DNA of 64,000 nucleotides from 630D-37 sp037478835 (GTDB lineage Bacteria; Chloroflexota; Anaerolineae; Anaerolineales; Villigracilaceae), in assembly GCA_037478835.1 (NCBI GenBank), contig JBBFLV010000002.1, forward strand, positions 186,001 to 250,000, in the 5' to 3' direction. A model generated the notes under the pieces. That model was not told where the DNA came from. It was given only the letters and a program-made list of their open reading frames with translations, and ran no database searches. Numbering within the stretch: the first letter of the stretch is position 1; each line of letters begins with the position of its first letter. Below are positions 8,341-17,008 of the stretch, piece after piece. Made by a program: the position numbers and the translations under genes.

Positions 8341-9686
8341 GGCGCTTCCTGGGTTTTCTCCTTCTGGGAGCGCTGCTGTTGGGCGCCTGTCAGCCGGATG
8401 CGCCGGGGGAGACGCCTACTGCTCCGCTTACGGTGACGGCGGCGCCCACGGTCCCGGCACCTACGCCCACGTCCCTCCCTGAAAGCGCCATCCCCGTCAC
8501 GCCGGAGGCGCTGCGCGGCCTTTTTATCGAGGTCTGGCATCCCTGGCAGGGAGCGGCGGGTCAGGCCCTGGAAAATCAGATTGTTGCGTTCAATGCGGTC
8601 AATCCGTGGGGGATTCAGGCGCGCTGGCGCCGTTTTGCCGGGCTGAGCGAGTTGCAGTCCACGCTTCGGGCGAGCTTGAAGGGGAGTGAACGCCCGGATG
8701 TGGCCGTTCTTTTGAGCGAGCAGGTTGCCTATTGGAGTGGACTTCAGGCGACGGTAGATTTAAGCTTTTATTTGAACGATCCGGTGTACGGGCTGGGGCA
8801 GGCGGAGATCGCCGATTTTTACCCTGCGCTTTGGGCACAGGATACCATTGGGCTTCAGGTTTGGGGGATGCCGGCGCAACGTTCGGCGCGGCTTTTGCTC
8901 TACAATCGGAGCTGGGCGACGGAATTGGGCTTTGTCGCCCCGCCGTCGCAGGCGGAAGCGTTTCGGGAACAAGCCTGTGCCGCGGCGCGTGCCCTGGGCA
9001 ACGGACGCGGGGGATGGTATCTGGATACCCACCCGATGACGGCACTTTCCTGGATTTACGCCTTTGATGGCGAGATCGTAGAGGGGCAGGGATACCGTTT
9101 CCTCCAACCGGCTAACCTTTCGACGTTCGTTTTCCTGAAGACGCTCTTCGATGATGGATGTAGTTGGCGCCACGCCGAGTGGGAGCCGATTCAAGCTTTT
9201 AGCGCGCGGCAGGCTCTTTTCATCACCGTTGGCATGGAAGACCTGCCGAAAGTGGAGCGCGCCTTTGCGCTTCAGGGCAATCGGGATGCGTGGGAGGTGA
9301 TCGGTTTTCCCGGCCCAACCTCGTTCGTCTCGTACGGCACTTCCTATGCGTTGTTCAAGACCACCGATGCCAATCAGCTGGCAGGATGGTTGTTCATTCG
9401 CTGGATGCTTCGGCCGGATGTGCAGGCGGCCATGGTGAAGAGCACGGGCTTTTTCCCGGTGACCCGATCGGCACGCCAGCAGCTCGCCGATTATGCGCGC
9501 GAACATCCTGCCTGGGATCAGGCCGTGGAACGTCTCGAACAGGCCCGCGCTGCGCCTTTCTTGGCTTCCTGGGAGCAGGTCAAATGGATGCTGGGGGATG
9601 GCTTTGAGGAGATTTTCCGCCGCGGTCTGGAAAGTGGCCAGATTCCGACGATCCTGGCGGAGTTGGATCGGGCGGCGGGGAAGTAG
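8337..9686 (+). CDS. Solute-binding-protein-like lipoprotein (ABC sugar-binding family 1 fold)
   Basis: The protein is 449 residues. A signal peptide with lipobox LLGAC (Cys about residue 20) is followed by a Pro/Thr-rich linker to about residue 50. It then resembles family 1 extracellular solute-binding proteins: IEVWHPWQGAAGQALENQIVAFN at the start of lobe one, and late motifs such as LFIRWMLRPDVQAAM and a STGFFPVTRSA segment. No permease or ATPase gene is adjacent, so it may deliver substrate to a distant transporter or act as a sensor. Its overlap with the M50 gene is unusual. The fold family is well supported; the ligand is not predictable. Confidence 0.82.
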   Translation: MRRFLGFLLLGALLLGACQPDAPGETPTAPLTVTAAPTVPAPTPTSLPESAIPVTPEALRGLFIEVWHPWQGAAGQALENQIVAFNAVNPWGIQARWRRFAGLSELQSTLRASLKGSERPDVAVLLSEQVAYWSGLQATVDLSFYLNDPVYGLGQAEIADFYPALWAQDTIGLQVWGMPAQRSARLLLYNRSWATELGFVAPPSQAEAFREQACAAARALGNGRGGWYLDTHPMTALSWIYAFDGEIVEGQGYRFLQPANLSTFVFLKTLFDDGCSWRHAEWEPIQAFSARQALFITVGMEDLPKVERAFALQGNRDAWEVIGFPGPTSFVSYGTSYALFKTTDANQLAGWLFIRWMLRPDVQAAMVKSTGFFPVTRSARQQLADYAREHPAWDQAVERLEQARAAPFLASWEQVKWMLGDGFEEIFRRGLESGQIPTILAELDRAAGK

Positions 9687-9919
9687 TGGGTTGGTCGGAT
9701 AGTCGGGTGGTCGGATAGTCGCGTGGTCGCTAGCCCCCTACCCTCTAACTCCCTAATCCCTAACCATCCACAGTCTACAGGGCATAGGATGAATCCCGGT
9801 GCTACGCTATGCACAGGCTAAAGCGCTGTGCCACGCCTGCCCCTGACCATCTCTGGCAGCATATAAATCCTGATACTACGGTCCACCATCCACCGTCTAC
9901 GGTCTATCGTCCACCGTCC
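9686..9919. repeat. Intergenic low-complexity islands (GTCGGATAGTCG and GTCCACCGTC types)
   Basis: About 230 nt without a gene. It opens with degenerate copies of GGTCGGATAGTCGGGT, then a CCCTAACC-like pyrimidine stretch (about 9735-9770), a small hairpin GCACAG/CTGTGC (9810-9832), and ends with GTCCACCGTCTACGGTC units. Reverse-complement or direct relatives are at 53620-53712, 46862-46935, 18615-18652 and 23590-23632. Confidence 0.65.
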
Positions 9920-10654
9920 CTATCGTTCCAGCAGGCGGCGCAAGAGGTGAAGAGGGAGGGAGGCCAGAAGGTGAAGGGTGATGCTCAGGAACAGGAGGAG
10001 CGAGGTGCCGCGCAGGAAGTCGTTTAGGGGTGGGAGGATGTTCTGGAGTAGCCAAGGACCGCCTCCGCTCAAAAGCACCAGCCCGGCCAGCACGGCGATC
10101 AGCAGTGCCATGCCATCCCAACCGTGACGATCCGATACGGAAGGCATCATCGTGCTGGTGATCACCAGGGTGAGATAGAACCATAGCCAGAAATTTGGGA
10201 TGCGCGGCACCAATCCGAGCCCGAACCAAAATAGTTCCCACTTCCCATCGCGCAGCACCGACCACAGCGGAGTCAGATTCATGATGCGCGTCACCAGAAA
10301 GGTGAATGCCAGGCCGGCGATGAGCGGCGCCATGCCGATCAACGTGCTTCGCAGGGCATCTGCCTGTCCGACTTCCACGTATCCCAGGCGAATGCGTCCA
10401 TCGCTGAGCGGACGAGGGATGATCGAAAAGCGGCCGGTGCGCACCCGGAGCAATTTTGCCATCACATAATGGCTGGCCTCGTGGAGGAGAACCCCCGGCA
10501 GGAATAGAAACGAGAAGAGCAGGATGCTCCACTTTGGACTACGCGTCAGGTAGAGCAAAATGATTTGAATTTCAGAATGCAAAAGGCGCTGCAGGTAGTT
10601 CAATACCAGCAGCGCCAGTGCAAACCAGAGTAGACCGTCGAAGCCGGCGGCCAT
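9920..10654 (-). CDS. HExxH membrane protein, M50-like putative metalloprotease
   Basis: The protein is 244 residues with about six membrane segments. LLHEASHYVMAKLL (near residue 60) holds an HExxH zinc motif in a hydrophobic helix, as in M50 and related proteases. It is followed by a basic stretch (RVRTGRFSIIPR) typical of the cytoplasmic edge. A clear third-ligand motif is not seen, so catalytic activity is inferred. It begins 9 nt after the tpiA stop in the same direction and is the last gene of the gap-pgk-tpiA operon. A processing or assembly role is possible, but nothing links it to glycolysis except position. Confidence 0.7.
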   Translation of the reverse strand: MAAGFDGLLWFALALLVLNYLQRLLHSEIQIILLYLTRSPKWSILLFSFLFLPGVLLHEASHYVMAKLLRVRTGRFSIIPRPLSDGRIRLGYVEVGQADALRSTLIGMAPLIAGLAFTFLVTRIMNLTPLWSVLRDGKWELFWFGLGLVPRIPNFWLWFYLTLVITSTMMPSVSDRHGWDGMALLIAVLAGLVLLSGGGPWLLQNILPPLNDFLRGTSLLLFLSITLHLLASLPLHLLRRLLER

Positions 10655-10663
10655 GAGCAGTCG

Positions 10664-11437
10664 CTAGCCCTTTCGTGCAGCGCGTGCGATGGCAATAAAC
10701 TCTTCCGCTTTCAGGCTGGCACCGCCGACCAGGGCACCATCGATCTGGGGATGTTGGAGAAAGGCGGCGGCATTGGTTGCGTTGACCGAGCCGCCGTAGA
10801 GCACGCGCACCGCCTGAGCCGTTTCCTCTCCGAAGAGCGCGGCCAGGGTCGGGCGGATGACGTTGCCGATCACGTGTGCGGCGTCATCCACGCCGGCGGC
10901 GCGGCCGGTGCCGATCGCCCAGACCGGTTCGTAGGCGATCACCAGCTGCGGAGCGAACTCGGCACTCACACCCTGCAGTGCCAGGCGCACCTGCCGTTCG
11001 ACGACTGCTTCGGTCTGGCCGTTTTCGCGCTCTTGCAGCGTTTCGCCGACGCATAGGATGGGGATGAGATCGTGTTTTTGTGCCGCCAGCACTTTGCGGT
11101 TGACGATCTCATCGGTTTCGCAGAAGTAGGTGCGGCGCTCTGAGTGCCCCAGGATGACGTAGCGGCAGAATTCTTTGACCATCGGCGGGGAAACTTCACC
11201 GGTGAAAGCGCCTTTCTCTTCCCAGTGCATGTTTTGGGCTCCCAACCCGATCCCCGTGCCTTGTAACAGGGCGGCGGCGGCCAGGAGGGTCGGGAAAGGC
11301 GGACAGAGCACCTTTTCAACGCCTTCCACGGAGCGCAGGCCGAAGCTCATCGTAAAGATGAGATGACGCGCCTGCTCCACGGTGTTGTGCATTTTCCAGT
11401 TGCCGGCGACGAAGGGAACGCGATGCGTGGTAGCCAT
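10664..11437 (-). CDS. tpiA: Triosephosphate isomerase
   Basis: This 257-residue TIM barrel interconverts dihydroxyacetone phosphate and glyceraldehyde 3-phosphate in the cytoplasm. The expected residues are visible: Lys in GNWKMHNT near residue 13, His in ILGHSERR near residue 97, Glu in AYEPVWAIGTGR near residue 168, and phosphate-binding YGGSVN and GALVGGASL. The length matches the family. It starts 3 nt after the pgk stop and is third in gap-pgk-tpiA. No oddities. Confidence 0.97.
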   Translation of the reverse strand: MATTHRVPFVAGNWKMHNTVEQARHLIFTMSFGLRSVEGVEKVLCPPFPTLLAAAALLQGTGIGLGAQNMHWEEKGAFTGEVSPPMVKEFCRYVILGHSERRTYFCETDEIVNRKVLAAQKHDLIPILCVGETLQERENGQTEAVVERQVRLALQGVSAEFAPQLVIAYEPVWAIGTGRAAGVDDAAHVIGNVIRPTLAALFGEETAQAVRVLYGGSVNATNAAAFLQHPQIDGALVGGASLKAEEFIAIARAARKG

Positions 11438-11440
11438 GCG

Positions 11441-12616
<1,176 letters not shown>

Positions 12617-12632
12617 AGCCCCCCCTTTGAGT

Positions 12633-13691
12633 TTAGAGGGATCGAGCCATCAGGGCGGCGAGATCGGCGGTGCGGCAGGAGTAGCCCCATTCGTTATCGT
12701 ACCAGGCGACGACTTTGACGAAGTCGCTCTTTTCCTTGCCCAGCACCATGGTGAAGGGCAGGTCCACGGAGGAGGAGTGGGGATCGCCCTTGAAGTCGAT
12801 GCTCACCAGCGGCTCTTCCACGGCCTGCAGGATGCCGCGCAGGCGCGGGGATTGGGCGGCCTCGCGGAAGGCCTGACGGAGTTCTTCGGTGGTGGTGGGG
12901 GTTTCGATCTGGGCGGTGAAATCGACGACCGAGACGGTGGAGGTGGGGACGCGCAGGGCGTAGCCATCGAATTTGCCGGCCAGATCGGGGATGACCAGCT
13001 TGAGCGCCTTGGCCGCACCGGTGGTGGTGGGGATGATGCTCATGGCGGCGGCACGCGCCCGACGCAGATCGGAATGCGGCAGGTCGAGGATGCGTTGATC
13101 GTTGGTATAGGCGTGGACGGTGGTCATGAAGCCGCGCAGGATGCGGAAGCGATCGTGGACGACCTTGACGGCCGGCGCCAGGCAGTTGGTGGTGCAGGAG
13201 GCGTTCGAGACGACGTGATGCTTCTGCGGGTCGTACATATCCTCGTTGACGCCGAGGACGATGGTCAGGTCTTCGCCTTCGGCGGGGGCGGAGATGATCA
13301 CCTTTTTGGCGCCGCCGCGGGTGATGTGATTGACCGCGCCTTTGACCATTTTGCCTTTCTTGTTCACGCCATCTTCTTTGACGGTGAAGAGCCCGGTGGA
13401 TTCGATCACGATCTCTACCCCCAGATCGCCCCAAGGAATGTTGCCGGGATCGCTTTCACGGAAGGCACGAATGCGTTTGCCATCGACGATCAGGGCATCT
13501 TCGGCGACCTCAATGTGACCGTTGAAACGTCCGTAGTTGGAATCATATTTGAGCAGGTGTGCCATGGCGGGCAGATCGCCGACATCGTTGAAGGCCACCA
13601 CTTCCAATTCATTGCCGTAATAATCGCGAATGGCCTTGAATACCTGGCGCCCAATGCGCCCGAAACCGTTGATACCGACTCTGACGGTCAT
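12633..13691 (-). CDS. gap: Glyceraldehyde-3-phosphate dehydrogenase, type I
   Basis: The protein is 352 residues. The NAD-binding start is INGFGRIGRQVF, and an Asp in AFNDVGD suggests NAD preference. The catalytic Cys is in SNASCTTNCLAP and the general-base His in the HAYTNDQ region. It is slightly longer than the usual 330-340 residues. It is the first gene of the gap-pgk-tpiA operon, with AGGAG 6 nt before the ATG and a TATAAT about 60 nt upstream. It catalyses oxidative phosphorylation of glyceraldehyde 3-phosphate. Confidence 0.97.
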   Translation of the reverse strand: MTVRVGINGFGRIGRQVFKAIRDYYGNELEVVAFNDVGDLPAMAHLLKYDSNYGRFNGHIEVAEDALIVDGKRIRAFRESDPGNIPWGDLGVEIVIESTGLFTVKEDGVNKKGKMVKGAVNHITRGGAKKVIISAPAEGEDLTIVLGVNEDMYDPQKHHVVSNASCTTNCLAPAVKVVHDRFRILRGFMTTVHAYTNDQRILDLPHSDLRRARAAAMSIIPTTTGAAKALKLVIPDLAGKFDGYALRVPTSTVSVVDFTAQIETPTTTEELRQAFREAAQSPRLRGILQAVEEPLVSIDFKGDPHSSSVDLPFTMVLGKEKSDFVKVVAWYDNEWGYSCRTADLAALMARSL

Positions 13692-13752
13692 AGGAAACTC
13701 CTGTGAAGAGGATGAGATGAAATGAGAAATTTCTTGGGAAGGTGCGGGGGTA

Positions 13753-13758
13753 ATTATA
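13753..13758 (-). promoter_or_regulatory. -10 element of the gap-pgk-tpiA operon
   Basis: TATAAT on the minus strand lies 61 nt upstream of the gap start. No good -35 hexamer is recognised. It is just downstream of the terminator of the preceding cytochrome gene, which supports a fresh transcription start. Confidence 0.5.
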
Positions 13759-13801
13759 TCTCAAACTGGAGGGAAGGGATTGAAAGGGTGAACGCCATAA
13801 C

Positions 13802-13834
13802 AAAAAAGCGGAGACGAGGCAAGCTCGTCCCCGC
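13802..13834 (-). terminator. Intrinsic terminator after the multiheme cytochrome gene
   Basis: On the minus strand an 11-bp stem, GCGGGGACGAG with CTCGTCTCCGC (one G-U pair) and loop CTTGC, is followed by TTTTTTG. It lies 21 nt beyond the cytochrome stop and separates that gene from the glycolytic operon. Confidence 0.85.
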
Positions 13835-13854
13835 GATAGGTGGGCAAAAGGTGG

Positions 13855-15240
13855 CTATTGCTGCGGGAAGAAGGATTCGATGACCTGCATATCCATCTGC
13901 AGTGGGAGCTTATCCAGCGGTTTGGCGAAGAGCATTTGCCAGAGTTCGGGACCTTCTTCGCCGAATGCCCACTTGGCCAGCTTTTCGACCTCAGGCTGAG
14001 GCTTGCCCTCTTGCCAGGCCTGGACGACTTCGTCAATGTTGGTGATATACGGGTAGGCGAGTTTGAAGGCCTGTTGGTAGTTCTTGGGCACCGGCACGAC
14101 ACCTTTGGTCGGGTAGACCATCTTCCCCTGGGCCTCATCCCACTTGCTGATCACCAACGTGCCGGTCTCCTGGAGGGCTTTCACGTTGGGGTTGTTGTGG
14201 CAGGAGGCGCACAGGGCGATCTTTTCTTCGCGCGTCTTCGGTTTGGCGATGCTGTGATCGTAGAAGGGGGCAATGACGGCGAAGCTCTTGACCTCCCCGG
14301 TCTCGGTGGTGAACGTGATGCTCATCAGGTTGCCCAGCTCGTATTTGCCCTCCTCGTTCATGACCAGGAATTTCCAACCCGTGACACGCTGGTTGGGGAA
14401 TTCCGGCGCGCCGGCCAGCACGGCATTCAGGTGGCAACCCTGGCAGGAGACGACCGTCTGGGCGTGGCAGGCGGCGCAGGTCATGTTTTCGCCATGGATG
14501 GTGTGACCCGGCGTCTGGCTCAGTTTCTCTTTGACATGGCAGTCGGTGCACTGCGTGTTGGGTGATTCGAGGAGGGACTTATAGGCCTTGCCATCCCCGT
14601 GCATTTGTTCTTTGGTGTGGCAATTGACACAAGCCATGCCTTTGCCCGCCGGCGGTGCGCTGCGGTGTACATCGGTGATCGCCGGCACCTGATAGGGTTT
14701 GCCGGTGACCGGATCCATGACGGGATTGCCGGCCTCATCGGTCACGGTCTTCATGAGGGTGTATTCAAATCCCTGGCGACGGTGGCAGGAGAGACAACCC
14801 TGCATGCGCCCATCATCCGGGAAGTTGGGCAACTTCACTGCCGCCTGCACCGGTGCATACGCAAAGTTTTGATCAATGTGGCAGGATTCACAACGCGGCT
14901 GGCCGACCTTTCCCTCTACCTTGTTATAGAGGGTGTGGCAGCCTTTGCAAGGCAACTGCTCGTACGGAATGCCGGTGAGCGTCTCGATGCCGCCGTTTTC
15001 CTTAGAGTAGAAATACTTTTTGCCATCGGTTGTGCCGTGTAGTGAGGTCGGCAAAAGCTCCATCGCTTCCTTGACCGGATCGTAGGCCACCTGAACTTCC
15101 TTTTGGACCTCGACGGTCTGGGTGACGATCACCGGCACCTCGGTGACTACTACCTGCGGTGTTGGGGTGGCCTTGGGACCACAGGCGGCCAGCAAGATGC
15201 CTAGCAGGGAAAGGAGGGAAATCAACAGTGCTCTTCTCAT
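13855..15240 (-). CDS. Octaheme-type c cytochrome lipoprotein
   Basis: The protein is 461 residues. A lipoprotein signal with LLAAC (Cys 20) is followed by a Thr/Pro/Val-rich linker to about residue 48. Eight CxxCH heme-binding motifs follow near residues 98, 117, 149, 204, 231, 255, 266 and 344. Extra His residues (for example HTIHG near 246-249) could be distal ligands. The uneven spacing, with two motifs close together and one distant, resembles cytochromes related to NapC/NrfB/tetrathionate- or hydroxylamine-type octahemes, but the exact family is not recognised. It is expected on the outside of the cytoplasmic membrane, passing electrons. It has its own promoter and terminator and is divergent from a LysR gene. 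Confidence 0.85.
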   Translation of the reverse strand: MRRALLISLLSLLGILLAACGPKATPTPQVVVTEVPVIVTQTVEVQKEVQVAYDPVKEAMELLPTSLHGTTDGKKYFYSKENGGIETLTGIPYEQLPCKGCHTLYNKVEGKVGQPRCESCHIDQNFAYAPVQAAVKLPNFPDDGRMQGCLSCHRRQGFEYTLMKTVTDEAGNPVMDPVTGKPYQVPAITDVHRSAPPAGKGMACVNCHTKEQMHGDGKAYKSLLESPNTQCTDCHVKEKLSQTPGHTIHGENMTCAACHAQTVVSCQGCHLNAVLAGAPEFPNQRVTGWKFLVMNEEGKYELGNLMSITFTTETGEVKSFAVIAPFYDHSIAKPKTREEKIALCASCHNNPNVKALQETGTLVISKWDEAQGKMVYPTKGVVPVPKNYQQAFKLAYPYITNIDEVVQAWQEGKPQPEVEKLAKWAFGEEGPELWQMLFAKPLDKLPLQMDMQVIESFFPQQ

Positions 15241-15307
15241 TTTACATTCTCCTTGTCATAAGATTTTGCTCATCTTCCTCCAGCGCGGATGATATTGCTC
15301 ACTTGCC

Positions 15308-15336
15308 ATTATCATCAGTTTGACTTATCATTTCAA
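15308..15336 (-). promoter_or_regulatory. Sigma70-type promoter of the cytochrome gene
   Basis: On the minus strand TTGAAA (15331-15336), a 17-nt spacer and GATAAT (15308-15313) lie about 70 nt upstream of the ATG. The surrounding 100 nt is unusually AT-rich and is shared with the divergent LysR gene, so LysR control of this promoter is plausible. Confidence 0.6.
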
Positions 15337-15450
15337 GTAACAAACATCACGTTCTCTTATCAGATTAGCTGTATATTAATCTTCAGTGTTGCTTATAGAT
15401 CTGCCCTGTCGTTTTACCCTAAATGATAATCGGCAATGAGGAGGTAAGAA

Positions 15451-16404
15451 ATGTTGGACATTACGTCATTGCGGGTTTTTCTGGCGGCGGCCGAGGAAGG
15501 CAGTTTCACGCGTGCTGCGGAGCGCCTGCACCTTTCGCAATCTGCCGTGAGCCAGCATATTCAGAACCTGGAACGGGCTTATGGTGTCCAACTTTTCCTG
15601 CGCGAGGGGCGCTCCGTGAAGCTGAGCGAAAGCGGTCAGATCATTTTGCCGCTGGTGCGAGAAATCCTGGGAACCACCAAACTGTTGGAAGAGGCTTTGC
15701 TCCACGCGAATGATTCTATAGGCGGCGATCTGATGATCGGTTGCTCAACCTCTGCCGGCAAATATATTTTGCCTGTCCTGTTGGCCGGCTTCAAGGAACG
15801 CTATCCCGCCGTTTTTCCGCGTGTACGTGTGATGCCGCGAGATCTGATCGTGGAGCACTTGTTGAATCGTGTCCTCCCTTTCGGCGTTTTCAGCTGCAAA
15901 GTGGAGCATGCTTCTCTGGAATGCACACCCCTCTTTGAAGATCGCATTGTCCTGATCGTTCCGGTAACCCATCCATGGGCGCGCTTCGGACGCGCGCTGC
16001 CTTCCGATTTGCTCGATCAGCCCATCATTTTGCGTGAGGAGAATTCCGGTACCCGCGAGGCGCTAAACGAGGCTCTGCGCGCGCAGGGCATTGCACCGGA
16101 AATGCTCCATGTGACGATGGAGCTGGGTAATCCGGAAGCGATTGAGATGAGCGTGGAACGCGGGTTGGGGATTGCTTTTGTTTCCGAAATGGTTGCGGCG
16201 CGTCATGTTGCCTTGGGGCGGATCAAGGTCATCGAGGTGGAAGGACTGGACTTAAGACGTACGATCTACCTTGCTCGTCGACGCGATACCCATCTGACGC
16301 GCGCCCAAACGCTGTTTTGGGAATTCGCTAAGGAGCAATATCCCTTCATTCGTGAGCGGCTCTGTCCGCAATTGACCGGCGCGATCTCCCCCTCATCAGG
16401 ATGA
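15451..16404 (+). CDS. LysR-family transcriptional regulator
   Basis: The protein is 317 residues. The N-terminal winged helix-turn-helix spans about residues 1-60, with SFTRAAERLHLSQSAVSQHIQ as recognition region, split over the family helix pair. It is followed by a periplasmic-binding-like effector domain (about 90-300). GAGGTAAG precedes the ATG. It is divergent from the octaheme lipoprotein gene across 210 AT-rich bases, the normal arrangement for a LysR regulator and its target. The effector is unknown; CysB/CbbR-like similarity is only general. Confidence 0.9.
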   Translation: MLDITSLRVFLAAAEEGSFTRAAERLHLSQSAVSQHIQNLERAYGVQLFLREGRSVKLSESGQIILPLVREILGTTKLLEEALLHANDSIGGDLMIGCSTSAGKYILPVLLAGFKERYPAVFPRVRVMPRDLIVEHLLNRVLPFGVFSCKVEHASLECTPLFEDRIVLIVPVTHPWARFGRALPSDLLDQPIILREENSGTREALNEALRAQGIAPEMLHVTMELGNPEAIEMSVERGLGIAFVSEMVAARHVALGRIKVIEVEGLDLRRTIYLARRRDTHLTRAQTLFWEFAKEQYPFIRERLCPQLTGAISPSSG

Positions 16405-16518
16405 AATAGAAATGGTCCTCGGACGAATGCCCTCCTCAAGCGTAGCAGATCGCTTGATAGCATAAGACCAGGATATTTGCCCTGCTGAGCAGTCGCAAGA
16501 CGCATCTTCCCTTTCCGG

Positions 16519-16827
16519 TCATGCGGCATATACCACCTTTGCAGAAGAAAGACTCTCTTTCTTCCGGAAAGGATTCTCCAGCGCCTCCTTTTCGACTAAA
16601 TCAACCGGCCGTCGGAAGATCGTTTCCAGCTCCAGTTTCATTTGTACCAGATCGAACAGGGTAATTTTTGCTTCCCCGGAAAAGGTAACCAGAACATCAA
16701 TGTCGCTATCTGCACGAAAGTCGGAACGGAGTGCCGAACCGAAGAGCGCTAAGTCTGTCACTCCCCATCGTTGGCAAAATTCCTTGATTTGTTTACGCGG
16801 GATGCGGAATTTTCTCTTCACGGGCAC
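16519..16827 (-). CDS. MNT-type minimal nucleotidyltransferase (MntA-like), without visible HEPN partner
   Basis: The protein is 102 residues. The nucleotidyltransferase motif GSALRSDFRADSDIDVLV (near residues 31-48) has the GS and paired Asp residues that bind metal and nucleotide, and a later Asp lies in RPVDLVE. In the characterised MNT/HEPN toxin-antitoxin type, such enzymes AMPylate and silence a HEPN RNase. The usual HEPN gene would follow and overlap on this strand. An ATG overlaps the stop by 11 nt and opens with MPHDRK, HEPN-like, but that frame soon loses similarity. The start is a GTG (16827, or 16821 with AAAGAG upstream). Confidence 0.8.
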   Translation of the reverse strand: MPVKRKFRIPRKQIKEFCQRWGVTDLALFGSALRSDFRADSDIDVLVTFSGEAKITLFDLVQMKLELETIFRRPVDLVEKEALENPFRKKESLSSAKVVYAA

Positions 16828-16983
16828 TCTTTAAAATCATGGAGGCCAATCCACTAATCTGAAAATTGTCCTGTTGCCTTCCAGGGGCATATGAGGGTTC
16901 TCTATCAAGTCGGTGGCTCATCTATTCAAGGGGAAAGTTAGGGTCGCGCGCAGGTCAATGGCATCACAAACGCTATTAGAAGT

Positions 16984-16989
16984 TATAAT
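16984..16989 (+). promoter_or_regulatory. -10 element of the R3H ATPase gene
   Basis: TATAAT lies here, so transcription should begin near 16996. This argues against translation starts further upstream and in favour of the TTG at 17009, which has GGAG 8 nt before it. Confidence 0.45.
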
Positions 16990-17008
16990 AGAAAGCGGAG
17001 ATAACACC

